Source: Loktanella sp. 5RATIMAR09 (GTDB lineage Bacteria; Pseudomonadota; Alphaproteobacteria; Rhodobacterales; Rhodobacteraceae). Taken from it: DNA of 64,000 bases. The stretch spans positions 54,070 to 118,069 of the forward strand of contig NZ_LJAL01000010.1 in NCBI RefSeq assembly GCF_001419985.1, in the 5' to 3' direction. Below are positions 55,223 through 64,000 of the stretch, one piece after another. Each line of letters opens with the position of its first letter. The stretch's first letter is position 1. Both the position numbers and the translations under genes were made by a program. The notes beneath the pieces are model-generated. The model worked only from the letters and a program-made list of their open reading frames with translations. It ran no database searches and was not told the origin of the DNA.

Positions 55223-56509
55223 ATGACAACACCACTTCGCCTTGGGATCGCGGGACTTGGGACCGTGGGTGTGGGCATTGTCCGGATTGTGCAGAAACAC
55301 GGCGACCTTCTGGCGCTGCGTGCTGGCCGCCCTGTTGAAATCACCGCAGTTTCCGCGCGCTCCAAAACCAAGGACCGCGGCGTGGACCTGTCCGGCTACG
55401 CATGGGAGGACGATCCCGTAGCCCTTGCCAAACGCGCCGATATTGACGTGTTCATCGAAGTCATGGGAGGGCATGAAGGCGCTGCCAAAGACGCGACCGA
55501 AGCCGCTATCGCAGCGGGCAAGGATATCGTCAGCGCCAACAAGGCGCTTCTGGCCATCCACGGCCAAGCCCTTGCCGAAGCCGCCGAAGACGCAGGCCGC
55601 GTGATCCGTTTTGAAGCCGCCGTTGCCGGCGGCATCCCCGTCGTCAAATCCCTCACCGAAGGACTGGCAGGCAACGAAATCACCCGCGTCATGGGCGTGA
55701 TGAACGGCAGCTGCAACTATATCCTGACGCGGATGCAAGACGCAGGGCTCAGCTATGAGGCCGTCTTTGAAGAGGCCAACCAGCTTGGTTATCTGGAAGC
55801 GGACCCCGAGCTTGACGTGGGTGGCATCGACGCGGGCCATAAACTCGCACTCTTGGCGTCCATTGCCTACGGCACGCAGGTCGATTTCGACGCAGTCGAG
55901 CTTGAAGGCATCGGATCGGTGACTATCGAAGACATCCATCAAGCCGCCGATATGGGCTATAAGATCAAACTCTTGGGCGTCGCACAGATGACAGGACGCG
56001 GTTTGGAACAGCGCATGTCGCCCTGCCTTGTGCCTGACACATCACCGCTTGGCCAACTTCAGGGTGGTACCAATATGGTCGTGCTCGAGGGCGACGCGGT
56101 CAGCCAGATCGTCCTACGCGGCCCTGGTGCGGGCGAAGGCCCGACCGCCAGCGCGGTGATGGGAGATGTGATGGATATCGCACGTGGCAGCCGTGTCTCG
56201 ACATTTGGCCAGCCCGCCAAGACCCTGCGCAAAGCACGCGCCGCCCGCGCAGCTGTGTCCGCTCCCTATTACTTGCGCCTACAGCTGATCGACAAACCCG
56301 GCGCATTGGCCAAAGTCGCCCACGCTTTGGGCGAAGCGGGCATTTCCATCGACCGGATGCGCCAGTACGACCACACCGACACCACAGCACCGGTGCTGAT
56401 CGTCACCCACAAAACAACACGCACCGCATTGGAAGAGGCATTGGCCGACTTCAAAGCCACCGGCGTTGTCAGCGGCAGTCCCGTCGCAATCCGGATCGAA
56501 GCGGTTTAG
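55223..56509 (+). CDS. hom: Homoserine dehydrogenase
   Basis: A 428-residue NAD(P)-dependent enzyme that reduces aspartate semialdehyde to homoserine, the branch point to threonine and methionine. GIAGLGTVGVGIVRIV is the Rossmann motif, VSANKALLA the NADP region, and FEAAVAGGIPVVKSLTEGLAG with MNGSCNYILTRM the catalytic region. A C-terminal ACT domain (YYLRLQLIDKPGALAKVAHAL) allows feedback control by threonine. Product homoserine leads to the MetZ substrate. The ATG at 55223 has only a weak binding site. glpX follows after 68 bases. Confidence 0.95.
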   Translation: MTTPLRLGIAGLGTVGVGIVRIVQKHGDLLALRAGRPVEITAVSARSKTKDRGVDLSGYAWEDDPVALAKRADIDVFIEVMGGHEGAAKDATEAAIAAGKDIVSANKALLAIHGQALAEAAEDAGRVIRFEAAVAGGIPVVKSLTEGLAGNEITRVMGVMNGSCNYILTRMQDAGLSYEAVFEEANQLGYLEADPELDVGGIDAGHKLALLASIAYGTQVDFDAVELEGIGSVTIEDIHQAADMGYKIKLLGVAQMTGRGLEQRMSPCLVPDTSPLGQLQGGTNMVVLEGDAVSQIVLRGPGAGEGPTASAVMGDVMDIARGSRVSTFGQPAKTLRKARAARAAVSAPYYLRLQLIDKPGALAKVAHALGEAGISIDRMRQYDHTDTTAPVLIVTHKTTRTALEEALADFKATGVVSGSPVAIRIEAV

Positions 56510-56577
56510 CGCAAACAGTCTTGTAGCCCGCGCGCGGACAGGCTTTAGGTGGGGTAAGTTACAAAAGGACTTGTCTG

Positions 56578-57543
<966 letters not shown>

Positions 57544-57614
57544 AGCATCAATTTTGGCCACAACGCGCAGGAAGCCGTGGTCAAACGCAGGCACACCGCA
57601 TAGTGTGTCAGGTG

Positions 57615-59378
57615 ATGAATACGCCCCTAGATAAACCCGCTTTTCTGAATGTGACTGCCTCTGCGACGGGTCGCCGCTGGGTTGGCCCCACTGTGGAAGA
57701 CGACCGGCTGTCAGAGGCGATGGCGCAGGAAACCGGCCTGCCCGCCCCGCTTTGCCGTGTGCTGGTGCGGCGGGGCGTCAGCGCACAGGACGCCCCCGGC
57801 TTTCTTGCCCCCACCCTGCGTGATTTGCTGCCAGACCCCCGCGTGCTCAAAGACATGGATGCGGCGACAACACGTTTTTTGCAGGCGCTGGACAAGAACG
57901 AACGCATCGCCATTTTCGCCGACTATGATGTGGATGGCGGCACGTCAGCCGCCCTGCTGATCTGCTGGCTGCGCGATATGGGACGGCAGGCGACACTCTA
58001 TGTGCCCGACCGGATTGACGAAGGCTACGGCCCCAATGACGAGGCCATGGCCGCCCTCGCCCGCAACCACGATCTGATCATCTGCGTCGATTGCGGCACG
58101 CTTTCGCATGGGCCGATTGCGGCCGCCAAAGGCGCCGATGTCATCGTCCTCGACCACCATTTGGGCGGCGAGACCCTGCCGGATGCGGTGGCGGTCGTGA
58201 ACCCCAACAGGCAGGACGAGACAGGCGATCTTGCGCATCTCTGCGCGGCCGCAGTTGTGTTTCTGATGTTGGTTGATGCGAACAGGAAACTGCGCGCAGC
58301 GGGCCAGAAAGGCCCCGATCTGATGGCGATGCTTGATCTCGTGGGTCTTGCGACTGTCGCCGATGTGGCACCGCTCATCGGTGTGAACCGCGCCTTTGTG
58401 CGCCAAGGGCTGGCTGTGATGGCGCGGCGCAACCGGATCGGTTTGACCGCTCTCGCTGATGTTGCAGGGCTTGACCAGGCACCAACCAGCTATCACCTCG
58501 GGTTCCTGCTGGGCCCGCGCGTCAACGCAGGCGGGCGGATCGGCAAAGCAGACCTCGGCGCGCGGCTCTTGGCCTGTGACAACCGGCATGAAGCCGAATC
58601 AATGGCCGCCAAACTGGACGAACTGAACACTGAGCGGCGCGAGGTCGAGGCGCAGGTGCGTGATATGGCGCTGGAGCAGGCCACCGCGCGCGGGCTTGAC
58701 GGGCCGCTGGTGTGGGCCGCTGGCGAAGGCTGGCACCCTGGTGTGGTCGGTATCGTGGCGGCACGCCTGAAAGAGGCCACCAACCGCCCCGCTATCGTCA
58801 TCGGACTGGACGGGGATGAAGGCAAAGGCTCGGGCCGTTCGGTATCCGGTGTTGATCTGGGGGCCGCAATCCAGCGCACAGCGCAAGAGGGGCTGTTGAT
58901 CAAGGGCGGCGGGCATAAAATGGCGGCGGGCCTGACTGTTGCGCGCGACAAGCTGGACGCAGCCATGGCGCGATTGGGCGACCTTCTCGCAAAACAGGGG
59001 GCCGCTGATATTGGCCCCGCAGACCTGATTATCAGCGGCATCCTGATGCCGGGTGCCGCCACCGTCGACCTGATTAACCAGCTCGAAGACGCAGGCCCCT
59101 TTGGTGCAGGCGCCCCTGCCCCGCGTTTTGCTTTCCCCGATTGCCAGATCCACTTTGCCAAACAGGTCGGCGCGAACCATCTGAAAATAAGCTTCGGCGA
59201 TGGCTTGGGCGGGAGGATAGATGGAATCAGTTTTGGCGCCATGGACGGGCCACTGGGGCCGATGCTGGTCAATCACAACGGCGCGCGGTTCCATCTGGCA
59301 GGGCGGCTGGAAATCAATAGCTGGCAAGGCAGGCAGTCCGTCCAATTACGCCTCGAAGACGCAGCACCCGCCCACTGA
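57615..59378 (+). CDS. recJ: Single-stranded-DNA-specific exonuclease RecJ
   Basis: A 587-residue DHH-family 5'-3' exonuclease. ADYDVDGGTSAALL, CVDCGT, VLDHHLGG and GRSVSGVDLG with GGGHKMAAGL are the phosphoesterase and DHHA1 motifs. The OB-fold tail ends in SVQLRLEDAAPAH. RecJ trims 5' strands in RecF recombination, mismatch and base excision repair. The ATG at 57615 has CAGGTG directly upstream. It ends 75 bases before tRNA-Glu, the integration site of the island. Confidence 0.94.
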   Translation: MNTPLDKPAFLNVTASATGRRWVGPTVEDDRLSEAMAQETGLPAPLCRVLVRRGVSAQDAPGFLAPTLRDLLPDPRVLKDMDAATTRFLQALDKNERIAIFADYDVDGGTSAALLICWLRDMGRQATLYVPDRIDEGYGPNDEAMAALARNHDLIICVDCGTLSHGPIAAAKGADVIVLDHHLGGETLPDAVAVVNPNRQDETGDLAHLCAAAVVFLMLVDANRKLRAAGQKGPDLMAMLDLVGLATVADVAPLIGVNRAFVRQGLAVMARRNRIGLTALADVAGLDQAPTSYHLGFLLGPRVNAGGRIGKADLGARLLACDNRHEAESMAAKLDELNTERREVEAQVRDMALEQATARGLDGPLVWAAGEGWHPGVVGIVAARLKEATNRPAIVIGLDGDEGKGSGRSVSGVDLGAAIQRTAQEGLLIKGGGHKMAAGLTVARDKLDAAMARLGDLLAKQGAADIGPADLIISGILMPGAATVDLINQLEDAGPFGAGAPAPRFAFPDCQIHFAKQVGANHLKISFGDGLGGRIDGISFGAMDGPLGPMLVNHNGARFHLAGRLEINSWQGRQSVQLRLEDAAPAH

Positions 59379-59452
59379 AAATAGGCAGCAAAAAACGAAA
59401 AAAGCCTCTTGCGCGCCCCGCGTGGTTTCCCTAAAAGCGCCACACCAACTGC

Positions 59453-59527
59453 GGTCCCTTCGTCTATCGGTTAGGACGCCAGGTTTTCAACCTGGAAAGA
59501 GGGGTTCGATTCCCCTAGGGACTGCCA
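59453..59527 (+). tRNA. tRNA-Glu (TTC anticodon)
   Basis: A 75-base cloverleaf: acceptor GGTCCCT/AGGGACT, anticodon arm CAGGT-TTTCAAC-CTG region with anticodon TTC, T arm GGGG-TTCGATT-CCCC and encoded CCA. Discriminator is G73. Its 3' half is shared with the coding end of the integrase on the other strand, marking it as the attachment site of the adjoining island. Confidence 0.97.
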
Positions 59528-60736
59528 TTGGTTTTCCGAAAGCCTTACAACATTGGGACTTGCGCCGCCAAGTGTCCCACGCTTTTGGGGTCGTGGTACA
59601 CTTTCATACCGTTTTTCGTATTCTTTGCGTTTCTCCGCCGCCTTCGTTGCTAAGAAACGACGGTCTACATGTTCCGTATAACGTTCGGTTGTCTTCGCTT
59701 CGGAATGCGCAAGAACGGCCATGATCTCGTATTTAGAAGCACCACCTTCAGCGAGCAATTGTGCAACTCCCTTTCGGATCCCGTGTTGAGAGCGGTTGGC
59801 CTTCTTTTGGACGGCCCCATTCTCATCTAGCACCTCATCGTAAAGGCCCGCTTGGATGATCCACTTGCGAACGCGATTATCGAGACTTCCAGACGACGCG
59901 AACGGCGTGTCATAGGCATTGACGAGATAGGTGTCGCCAACAAAGTGATGCTTGAGTTCGTGAGCAAGCACATGATGCATAGGGATCGATACAGGTTTCG
60001 AGCCCTTCTTCAAAGGTTGCCACTCTAGGTAACGAACGCCATCATAGACGACCTCATTTTCAGGCCCCAAAATCGGCGCGTCCCCTATTCGACTGGCTGT
60101 CGCATATGCCAGACAGAACCACAGGCGCGCCATGCTTCCCGGGGGGTGTCGGTCAAGAAACTTCTGGATATCAATCGAGGTCCAAGGAAGAGCCCCAGTG
60201 CCAGGTTGATGATTGGCAGATACACCAAACACTTCGCTTCGCGTCGGGAAGCCGCGGTCCGCGCCCCACTTATACGCTGCTCGAAGTGCCTTCAAACAGG
60301 TGGCTGCTGCAGCGGTCTTTGCGCCAAAGGCATCGGCAATATACACAAATGCTTCGCGCGGTAGATCTGCATTTAGCTCACCAATACGAGCGGCGCGGTT
60401 GGGCGCCAGAGTCTTGCATGCCTGTGATAGACCGCGCTTTCGGCTGTCGAGCGTTGCGGCAGATAGGTGCCCAGTTATTACCTGATCTTCCATCCACAAT
60501 AGAAAGCGCTCGCATAGTTCGTCGAGTGTACCGCGAAGAGGCTTTGAGCCCTTTCTTCGCTCGAGCTTCTTTCCGCTCCTCGCCGCCTCATAGCAGTCTT
60601 GAAAATCCTCATGCCCCGGCCCCACGGGTATTGTGATATTTCGAGAATTTTCACCTTCTACGCGGACACGCCAACGTCGGATGCCTGCTGGCGTCTCCTC
60701 GCGGCACAGCCCCGGATATTGAACCTCGACCTTCAT
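59471..60736 (-). CDS. Tyrosine-type site-specific integrase
   Basis: A 421-residue tyrosine recombinase. Catalytic residues are visible: Arg in AYATASRIGDAP, His-x-x-Arg in SQHGIRKGVAQLL, and His...Tyr in LAHSEAKTTERYTEH. An N-terminal SAM-like core-binding domain precedes them. The frame ends inside tRNA-Glu, so the last residues (from about GESNPSF on) are antisense to the tRNA. The ATG at 60736 overlaps the stop of the small gene upstream as ATGA. It would integrate and excise the element that extends to the right of the tRNA. Confidence 0.93.
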   Translation of the reverse strand: MKVEVQYPGLCREETPAGIRRWRVRVEGENSRNITIPVGPGHEDFQDCYEAARSGKKLERRKGSKPLRGTLDELCERFLLWMEDQVITGHLSAATLDSRKRGLSQACKTLAPNRAARIGELNADLPREAFVYIADAFGAKTAAAATCLKALRAAYKWGADRGFPTRSEVFGVSANHQPGTGALPWTSIDIQKFLDRHPPGSMARLWFCLAYATASRIGDAPILGPENEVVYDGVRYLEWQPLKKGSKPVSIPMHHVLAHELKHHFVGDTYLVNAYDTPFASSGSLDNRVRKWIIQAGLYDEVLDENGAVQKKANRSQHGIRKGVAQLLAEGGASKYEIMAVLAHSEAKTTERYTEHVDRRFLATKAAEKRKEYEKRYESVPRPQKRGTLGGASPNVVRLSENQWQSLGESNPSFQVENLAS

Positions 60737-60939
60737 TTGGCGTCGTTCCACAAATAAGGTTTTTCATCGTTGACCACATTTGTGGCAACCGCAAGTTCAT
60801 GCGTGGCAGCATTTTCCTTGAGATCAATCCGAAAAGAGCCGTCAGGTGCAACGTATATGGACGCCGGGGTTAACCCGGCATCCATCGCCGCTGACACAGC
60901 ATTGGCCACTGAAGCTTGAGATGGACGTGCAGCAGGCAT
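60733..60939 (-). CDS. Small protein preceding the integrase
   Basis: A 68-residue protein (MPAARPSQASVANAVSAAMD, then PDGSFRIDLKENAATHELAV) starting at the ATG at 60939 with GGGGGG upstream, 5 bases past the DUF927 stop. The pattern SQAxVxxAVxAAxxAGLTPxxIxVxPDGxxR is one I associate with small proteins just upstream of integrases in alphaproteobacterial islands. Its stop overlaps the integrase ATG. It may be an excisionase-like or coupling protein, but no helix-turn-helix can be asserted. Confidence 0.7.
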   Translation of the reverse strand: MPAARPSQASVANAVSAAMDAGLTPASIYVAPDGSFRIDLKENAATHELAVATNVVNDEKPYLWNDAK

Positions 60940-60944
60940 ACCGA

Positions 60945-62729
60945 TCAGCCCCCCTTCTCGCTCTCGTGGAAGAAGGCGCCGCTGACGCGGTAGTTCTTGA
61001 TCTGCCCGATCTCTGGCACGCTTGACCACTGGTTATTGTTGCCTGGCGCGTCCACGAGGAAGCCCTCTTTCTTCAGGGCCTTGGCCATAGCCGACGCGGT
61101 CACATTGCCACCGCCGAGTTTGAACATCTGATCGGCAGGGATGAAATACACGCGCTCATAGTGCGAGCGGTCACGATCCACTGATGTGAAGCTCTCTCCA
61201 TCCGGATAGCCATAGAATGCCACGACCTCGCGATTTTGATGGTCTGCTTCGTAGTGGAGTTCAACCACATCCACGCCGTTTCGTCGTATTACACTCTCGC
61301 GCAGGTTTGACAGCGCCGTATCGAGCGGATCCATATCTTGAGCCATGAGAATCTTTGAGCGCTGGAGGATGCGCCCTACAGCTCCCGAAACCTCGTAGTC
61401 TTCCACGATCAAGCCGGCTTCCTGAGCCAGTTCTCCCGCCACAAGGACGAGTGCTGCAGCACCCGCGACGCGGCGTACCTGAGGGGCGTCGGTCTTTTGG
61501 CTCAGGTTAGTTTGTGCCGCGCTGACGCGCGCACGGATCAGGTCTGGATCCGCAGCATAGCCATCGTCGATCAGGTGTTGGATGAAGATCGGAGCGGCAT
61601 GACCATAGTTTTGCTTGATGCCCTCGATCTTTGCCAGTGTCTCGCCATCAAGGATTGCTGCATCTTCCACGCTGATCTCCCAGCAGCGCGCAACCGCACC
61701 TGCGGCTGCATTGCGCCCATCGCACTTCACCTTGTCCGCGAAGCCGATTTCCTCCGATATCGTAATGCACGTGGACCAGCGACGGGCCTTGCGCTCAGTA
61801 GCGGCCGCCGTCAGGCGGCGCTTGCCAGAGCTCCCGGCGAGATCGAAGATGGCCTTTTGGTAAGCTTTTCCATCCATCCCGCTTTGCGCGCCTTCATCGA
61901 TTGCCAGAAGGCTACCTGTCGCACGCTCAGCTATGGCTTCGATGGCGTTGATCGTCACGTTGAATTGCTTCAGCGCCGCCCCGCGCATGGGGTTACCAAA
62001 GACGGAGGCGCCCAAGCGCTGGGCAGTGGTTTTCCCGCGAGAGGTTGTTCCTGCGAAGTTGAGGATTGGAGAGGTTTGCTCGTCCAAGAGGTCCACGAGT
62101 ATGCCCGTGAAGCCAGACAGGAGACCGATGCAGAGAAAATCACCGTTCTCGCAGGTCAATGCTGCCGTGGTTGCGTGTTTCCAGCCTTCGAGGTCACCCG
62201 CCTTGCCTGGGTCTTCGTACCCAGCGCCTTCAAGCAGGCGATACTGGTCAGCTTGATCGCCAAGGACTTCATAGGTCGGAGACACGAAAGTCTTTCCGTA
62301 CCAGCCTGCGCGACCGGCGGTTATGACATCCTCGTTCGGGCGGAACATTGAGAGAAGTTCTGCCAGAACCTGAGCTCCATCCTTGCTACCCGAAACCCAC
62401 AGCCCGTGATCACTCAGCATGGCCACGACATGCTTGGGACGGGAGAGCAAATCAGAGCGTTTGACTGTTAGTTCGATCACCGGCTTACCAATGCGATCTG
62501 CCGAAAAGCGGACGACGAGCCCCGCACCTTGGCCTTCAGGATCGTAGGTGCGAGCAACTACTTCAAAAGGATCACAAACTGGCATCAAGACAGTCTTGTC
62601 ACCTTGGAATTTCTTGAGGTGCACCATTCCATTCTTGAAGGTGAATTTGAGGGGACCCTTCAGGCGAACGAGTTTGGAGCTGCACGCTTGAGCAATGCTC
62701 TCGGGCGTGGCGTTAGATTGAGTATTCAT
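60945..62729 (-). CDS. DUF927 domain protein (phage/plasmid replication-type ATPase)
   Basis: A 594-residue protein. The DUF927 core has a P-loop, FAGTTSRGKTTAQRLG (about residues 227-242), and a Walker B-like SLLAIDEGAQ, with ALSNLRESVIRR and a winged-helix-like C-terminal part after them. DUF927 proteins occur in prophages, plasmids and islands, usually beside a primase, and are thought to be replicative helicase-like ATPases. The start at 62729 (MNTQSNATPESIAQACSS) lies 9 bases past the primase stop, so the two are cotranscribed. Role in element replication is inference. Confidence 0.85.
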   Translation of the reverse strand: MNTQSNATPESIAQACSSKLVRLKGPLKFTFKNGMVHLKKFQGDKTVLMPVCDPFEVVARTYDPEGQGAGLVVRFSADRIGKPVIELTVKRSDLLSRPKHVVAMLSDHGLWVSGSKDGAQVLAELLSMFRPNEDVITAGRAGWYGKTFVSPTYEVLGDQADQYRLLEGAGYEDPGKAGDLEGWKHATTAALTCENGDFLCIGLLSGFTGILVDLLDEQTSPILNFAGTTSRGKTTAQRLGASVFGNPMRGAALKQFNVTINAIEAIAERATGSLLAIDEGAQSGMDGKAYQKAIFDLAGSSGKRRLTAAATERKARRWSTCITISEEIGFADKVKCDGRNAAAGAVARCWEISVEDAAILDGETLAKIEGIKQNYGHAAPIFIQHLIDDGYAADPDLIRARVSAAQTNLSQKTDAPQVRRVAGAAALVLVAGELAQEAGLIVEDYEVSGAVGRILQRSKILMAQDMDPLDTALSNLRESVIRRNGVDVVELHYEADHQNREVVAFYGYPDGESFTSVDRDRSHYERVYFIPADQMFKLGGGNVTASAMAKALKKEGFLVDAPGNNNQWSSVPEIGQIKNYRVSGAFFHESEKGG

Positions 62730-62738
62730 TGATTTTCC

Positions 62739-64000
62739 TCACGTATCGAAAATACCCGGGGCTACCGGGACGGGAGGGTCCCAAAGAAGGAACTGCTCCC
62801 GACGTGGTGCGTCAGACTTCTGACCGTTGACATCGAAGTAGTAGTGCGACCCGCACAGCATTTCGCTGAGCGTCGAATACTCGTCCGGCAGTGCTGCCTG
62901 CTGCTCGAGGAGCACAAGCATCTCAAGTGACCACAGCTCGCAGCAATGGGCATGTCGGCAAGAGATGATGAAGGATTGCTCACCGTCTCCGTTCTTTACC
63001 CAGCAAGCTGTATCTCGGGGGTTTCCAGCGTCAGAATGGTTTTGGTCGTTCGGGCATTCAATCTCTGCCTCATCACCACCTGCCCCACCTGTTCGAATGT
63101 CCCAATGTAGGTCGTCGAGGAAATCCACTGCTAGGAAGCAAGCTCCGAAACGGCGCTTCCACTCAAGCAGATCGAACCCGTCAGACAAGATCGGTCGGCT
63201 GTCAGTTGAGGGTTGATAGACAACCGTCTCAGTCGACTTTCTGTTCGTTTTGCAAGGGTGTGCATCGTTCAAATCCAGAGGCATGTCTTCGATGCTCAGG
63301 AAACGGCCCGCGATGATGGCCACGTACCAGTCTTCAAAGCCGCTCTTGTGGCGAGGTGTGTAGAAAAGGCGGTTCACATCTTCCCCCGTCTTATCGTGGG
63401 TCAAACCGAGGTGTTCGCTCGCAAATCCTGCCAAACGTGCTGACCATTCCCCGCACAGCATCTTGTGCATTTTTGGATCTTCAGGTGCGAGGGCGAATGG
63501 TTCGGCGAGCGGGAACAGAATACGAAATTTATCCACTGGCTTGTCCGGCTGATCGTCTGCAAACGTGCGTCGATGACGGAACGAGGTGTAGATGATCACG
63601 AAGTAACCCAGCTCTGTGAGTGTCTTTACAGCGTGGTCGAGTTCTACGTCGTCATCGAGATCAAAGCCTGCAAAGGTTAGAGAGGCAATATCTTCAATCT
63701 TGCGTCCAGAAAGCTCAAACTTTCCGCCTTCTAGCAATTCTCCCGTCTGCCCATTCGAGATTCCAGACGCATAGACAAGAGCCTTACCGTCTTTCAGATG
63801 GGACGGTTTATGTCGCGATAGCTGGTATTCAATTATCACTCGAAGAGGCAGGCGAAGGCGACGCCACGTTTGAGATTTCTGTTTTTTCGAGTAGCCAAAA
63901 AGGATTTCGAACTTCTGGTCAAGGAGTCCCGCTGCCTCGGCTGCAGCTAGGTCGCCGATGACCTCAGCATCGTTCCAGTAAGCGGCCTTTTCACCACCTT
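62739..64000 (-). CDS. Archaeo-eukaryotic primase-like protein, 5' end outside the window
   Basis: The minus-strand frame stays open to the right edge, giving at least 420 residues; a GTG at 63839 is an internal codon by my reading because the coding pattern (GEKAAYWNDAEVIGDLAAAE) continues upstream. FAGFDLDDDVELDHAV supplies acidic metal ligands, FRHRR and DKFRILFPL follow, and DVNRLFYTPRHKSG is typical of primase cores in mobile elements. The C-terminal part has a zinc-finger-like CPNDQNH...C...CRHAHC pattern. It probably primes replication of the element together with the DUF927 ATPase. Confidence 0.78.
   Translation of the reverse strand, partial: GGEKAAYWNDAEVIGDLAAAEAAGLLDQKFEILFGYSKKQKSQTWRRLRLPLRVIIEYQLSRHKPSHLKDGKALVYASGISNGQTGELLEGGKFELSGRKIEDIASLTFAGFDLDDDVELDHAVKTLTELGYFVIIYTSFRHRRTFADDQPDKPVDKFRILFPLAEPFALAPEDPKMHKMLCGEWSARLAGFASEHLGLTHDKTGEDVNRLFYTPRHKSGFEDWYVAIIAGRFLSIEDMPLDLNDAHPCKTNRKSTETVVYQPSTDSRPILSDGFDLLEWKRRFGACFLAVDFLDDLHWDIRTGGAGGDEAEIECPNDQNHSDAGNPRDTACWVKNGDGEQSFIISCRHAHCCELWSLEMLVLLEQQAALPDEYSTLSEMLCGSHYYFDVNGQKSDAPRREQFLLWDPPVPVAPGIFDT

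Larger units (their letters stand above)
59528..64000. mobile_element. Integrative element at tRNA-Glu, left part only
   Basis: From the tRNA-Glu 3' end onward the window holds only an integrase, a small companion gene, a DUF927 ATPase and a primase-like gene, all on the minus strand reading toward the tRNA. This is the integration/replication end of a genomic island or satellite element. The other end with the repeated tRNA tail is outside the window, so size and cargo are unknown. Confidence 0.85.

Overview
The window reads as a chromosomal segment of a marine alphaproteobacterium of the Rhodobacteraceae (Roseobacter group; Loktanella/Yoonia-like by protein flavour). The evidence is the sum of lineage traits: an NDUFA12-type complex I subunit next to a DUF2155 gene, ribBX in a nrdR-ribD-ribE-ribB-ribH-nusB block, a SAM-II riboswitch on metZ, a LexA box of the GTTC-N7-GTTC type, a tRNA-His with A73 and no encoded G-1, and Tad-type pilus proteins. 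The genus is inference. Genes are densely packed, many with ATGA, GTGA or TAATG overlaps, and almost all are intact housekeeping genes.

Layout. 1-5.9 kb: tail of a probable aat gene, then DUF2155, NDUFA12, RidA, clpX, clpP, folE2 and a TupA-like ATP-grasp gene. 6-9.1 kb: metZ with riboswitch and terminator, divergent GST, PilZ, yciB and a DMT transporter. 10-18.7 kb: ftsY, an orphan fused NuoE/NuoF-like diaphorase, alkB-like hydroxylase, xseA, a GRDP-like membrane protein, purD and carD. 18.9-31.8 kb: fdxA, S4 protein, SUV3-like helicase, TPR protein, SCP2 protein, lysophospholipase, ilvA, the exonuclease/ATP-dependent ligase repair pair, pepF, a DUF4389 protein and a Gfo/Idh oxidoreductase. 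31.9-38.8 kb: rpoH, rluD, tRNA-His, DUF6324, mmcB with SOS box, a 48-residue small protein, a structured RNA candidate, nusB, ribH and ribBX. 38.8-44.3 kb: ribE, capsule genes kpsS and kpsC on the opposite strand inside the riboflavin block, ribD and nrdR. 44.5-49.4 kb: yjbQ-like, hlyU-like, rpoD and dnaG. 49.5-50.5 kb: remnants of a sarcosine oxidase operon in the order B-D-A-G. 50.8-59.5 kb: three Tad-type genes, a TetR regulator, hom, glpX, recJ and tRNA-Glu.

From tRNA-Glu to the right edge an integrative element begins: a tyrosine recombinase whose frame ends inside the tRNA, a small companion gene, a DUF927 ATPase and a primase-like gene that runs out of the window. This is the main accessory region, and its cargo is not visible. 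Functional groupings seen are protein quality control (clpX/clpP, rpoH), riboflavin synthesis, methionine and threonine metabolism, DNA repair (mmcB, recJ, xseA, ligase pair), and core transcription and replication (rpoD, nusB, dnaG). I did not find a CRISPR array, a complete insertion sequence, or a system I could call clearly new. The best leads are the edge island, the structured RNA near 35.4 kb, the orphan diaphorase and the decayed sox operon.
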